Source: Myxococcales bacterium (GTDB taxonomy: Bacteria; Myxococcota; Myxococcia; Myxococcales; Myxococcaceae). From it: a DNA stretch of 7,650 bases. Under the pieces are notes generated by a model. It was not told where the DNA came from. It saw only the letters and a list, made by a program, of their open reading frames with translations, and did not search any database. Location of the stretch: contig PMBV01000211.1 in assembly GCA_003153055.1 (NCBI GenBank), positions 1-7,650 on the forward strand. The letters run 5' to 3'. The position numbers and the translations under genes are program-made. Positions 6,215 through 7,650 of this stretch are shown piece after piece. Position 1 is the stretch's first letter; each line of letters opens with the position of its first letter.

Positions 6215-6532
6215 GGTGAGCCGGTTGCGCCAGGCCTCGACGGCGCTCCTCGCCTCCTGCGCATCGGCCCCGGTCTGCTCGCGGTAGAGCCGAATGGCGT
6301 TGAAGACTCGCCCTGAGCGAATCTCGAACTCGATGTCGGCGTCGGACACCTGCCGCAAGAGCCCGGGGTGCTTCGGAGGCAGCCCCTGCGGGCCGGACTC
6401 GAGAACGGGCGCGGGCGGAATCACCGCTGCCGGAGCCGCTTCTTTGCGCGGACGGTCGAGCCGCCCCACCATGTAGAACACGCCCAGCCCGACAGCAGCC
6501 AGAACCAGGACCACGCCAATGAGCGCCACCAT
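6206..6532 (-). CDS. Membrane-anchored protein with ribosomal L7/L12 C-terminal-like motif
   Basis: A 108-residue protein of unknown function. Residues 2-22 form one hydrophobic helix (an uncleaved anchor; there is no lipobox cysteine). A Pro/Ala-rich linker follows (about 31-58). The C-terminal part (66-104) contains FNAIRLYREQTGADAQEARSA, which reproduces the hallmark I-K-x-x-R-x-x-T-G-x-x-x-x-E-A-K-x-x-V-E helix-turn-helix pattern of the ribosomal protein L7/L12 C-terminal domain. In the ribosome that domain recruits translation GTPases. In small membrane-linked proteins of this type its role is not known, and simple ribosomal function is unlikely without the L7/L12 N-terminal dimer domain. 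The anchor would leave the domain in the cytoplasm or periplasm depending on topology; the Arg/Lys cluster after the helix (24-30) suggests a cytoplasmic C-terminus. It lies downstream of the thiolase on the same strand, separated by a strong hairpin, so it is probably a separate unit. Confidence 0.7.
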   Translation of the reverse strand: MVALIGVVLVLAAVGLGVFYMVGRLDRPRKEAAPAAVIPPAPVLESGPQGLPPKHPGLLRQVSDADIEFEIRSGRVFNAIRLYREQTGADAQEARSAVEAWRNRLTAS

Positions 6533-6594
6533 GACTCAACAGTAACGCCCCGGCCCCGACTCGGAAAGCCTCGATGCATCCCTCTGTGTCGACG

Positions 6595-6622
6595 GACGCT
6601 CGACCTCACCTGGTCGAGCGTC
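6595..6622 (-). terminator. Perfect 11-bp hairpin after the thiolase gene
   Basis: GACGCTCGACC (6595-6605) and GGTCGAGCGTC (6612-6622) are exact inverted repeats with a six-base loop. The hairpin starts 26 bases past the thiolase stop in the direction of transcription and lies upstream of the L7/L12-like gene. There is no T-run on either side, so this would be a hairpin of the U-poor type seen in GC-rich genomes, or an mRNA 3'-end stabiliser; an operator dyad for the following gene is also possible. Confidence 0.5.
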
Positions 6623-6648
6623 AGAGACATGACGGAGGGGAAGAGTCG

Positions 6649-7650
6649 CTATACCGCCGAGAAGAGCGCCGCGGCGCCCATTCCGCCGCCAATGCACATG
6701 GTGACGACGCCGTACTTCCCGCCTCGCCTGCCAAGCTCCCGCAAGAGCGTGCCGGTCATTCGAGTGCCCGACACGCCCAGAGGGTGGCCCAGCGCGATGG
6801 CGCCGCCGTTGGGGTTGACCCGGTCCATCGAGAGGCCAAGCTCGCGAATGCAGTACAGCGACTGGGCCGCGAACGCCTCGTTCAGCTCTACCACGTCGAG
6901 GTCGGCGACGGTCAGCTTGTTCCGCGCGAGCAGCTTCCGCACCGCCGGCACGGGGCCGATGCCCATGAGGTCGGGCGGCACGCCGGCCACCGCGAAGTCG
7001 ACGAAGTAGCCCAGCGGTTTCACGCCGAGGGCCTTCGCCCGTGACTCGGTCATCACCACCGCGGCCCCTGCGCCGTCGGTGAGCGGCGAGGCGTTGGCGG
7101 CCGTCACCGTGCCCTTGGCGTCGAAGGCGGGCTTCAGCTTCTGCACGCCCTCGAGGGTGGTCTCGGGCCTCAAGATGGTGTCGTCGGCCACCGTGATGTC
7201 CCGGCCCTTTCCGTTGTCGTCGTAGACGCGGACCGCGATGGGGGCGATCTCGTCTTTGAACAGCCCCTTCTCTCGTGCGTTGGCGGCGCGGCGCTGCGAC
7301 TCGACGGCGAAGGCGTCTTGATCCGCCCTCGAGATGCCGAACTTCGCGGCCACCTTCTCGGCCGTGGCGCCCATCGAGGTGTACACCTCGGGGACCTTCT
7401 CCATCACCTCGGGGTTGGCCGACACCTTGTTGCCGCCCATCGGCACCATCGACATCGTCTCGGTGCCTCCGCCGATGCCGATGTCGTACTGGCCGGCGAT
7501 GATGGCCTGGGCCACCTGGGCGATGGACTGGACCCCCGACGCACAGAAGCGGTTGACGGTCATCGCCGAGACCGTGTCGGGCAGCCCGGCGAGGAGCGAG
7601 GCGATGCGGGCGACGTTCATGCCTTGCTCGCCCTCGGGCATGGCGCAGCC
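6649..7650 (-). CDS. Thiolase (acetyl-CoA C-acyltransferase), 5' end outside window
   Basis: Partial gene: the reading frame continues past the window edge, where the last visible codons read Gly-Cys-Ala before MPEGEQGMN. That motif is internal in thiolases, so roughly the first 55-60 residues are missing and the Met at 7641 is not the start. Numbering from that Met, Cys33 in NRFCASG is the acyl-accepting nucleophile, NEAFAAQ lies at 254-260, His286 is in [11 protein letters not shown], and the second catalytic cysteine is Cys316 in [10 protein letters not shown]. All active-site elements of the thiolase superfamily are intact. Thiolases of this kind cleave 3-ketoacyl-CoA with CoA in beta-oxidation, or run in reverse as acetoacetyl-CoA synthases. 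The overall sequence looks closer to the FadA-like 3-ketoacyl-CoA thiolases, but I cannot settle the substrate length. A beta-oxidation partner such as fadB would be expected just upstream, outside the window. Confidence 0.93.
   Translation of the reverse strand, partial: GCAMPEGEQGMNVARIASLLAGLPDTVSAMTVNRFCASGVQSIAQVAQAIIAGQYDIGIGGGTETMSMVPMGGNKVSANPEVMEKVPEVYTSMGATAEKVAAKFGISRADQDAFAVESQRRAANAREKGLFKDEIAPIAVRVYDDNGKGRDITVADDTILRPETTLEGVQKLKPAFDAKGTVTAANASPLTDGAGAAVVMTESRAKALGVKPLGYFVDFAVAGVPPDLMGIGPVPAVRKLLARNKLTVADLDVVELNEAFAAQSLYCIRELGLSMDRVNPNGGAIALGHPLGVSGTRMTGTLLRELGRRGGKYGVVTMCIGGGMGAAALFSAV

Noticed and set aside
5508..6539. 343-residue minus-strand frame opposite the laminin-B-like lipoprotein
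   Set aside because: Composition is typical of an antisense shadow, with no domain, and the plus strand has a clear lipobox and laminin-B-like pattern.

Overview
The window is GC-rich and densely coding on both strands. No gap between genes exceeds about 120 bases, apart from the first 91 bases. Three features point to a myxobacterium-like member of Myxococcota: three lipid-anchored proteins, two of them with Asp-Ala-Gly-rich tethers; a laminin-B-like lipoprotein; and strong G/C third-position bias. This is inference, as the window holds no phylogenetic marker such as rRNA.

Layout. (1) 92-2512, plus strand: two consecutive predicted surface lipoproteins, a GH43-like beta-propeller and a CE1/PHB-depolymerase-type esterase, probably one transcription unit acting on an extracellular polysaccharide or ester. 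(2) 2566/2614-3111, plus: a small, divergent VIT1/CCC1-like membrane protein, meeting convergently (3) a 98-residue minus-strand LysR-type protein with only the DNA-binding half of the family. A GC-rich hairpin lies between them. (4) 3569-4348, plus: a complete type I methionine aminopeptidase with all metal ligands, divergent from the LysR fragment across an 87-base gap that holds a 20-base imperfect palindrome. (5) 4403-5575, plus: a FemAB-like (DUF482/COG3146) acyltransferase, followed 31 bases later by (6) a lipoprotein with a laminin-B-like domain. (7) 6206-6532, minus, convergent with it: a small membrane-anchored protein with a ribosomal L7/L12 C-terminal-like helix pair. (8) 6649-7650, minus: the 3' part of a thiolase running off the window, followed by a perfect 11-bp hairpin.

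Most of this is ordinary core or accessory myxobacterial content, and I do not see an obvious new multi-gene system. The points most worth a second look are the HTH-only LysR protein with its own apparent terminator and operator-like dyad, the paired DAG-tethered lipoproteins, the FemAB-like/laminin-B pair, and the membrane-anchored L7/L12-like protein. There are no tRNAs, rRNAs, CRISPR arrays, insertion sequences or phage genes that I could recognise.
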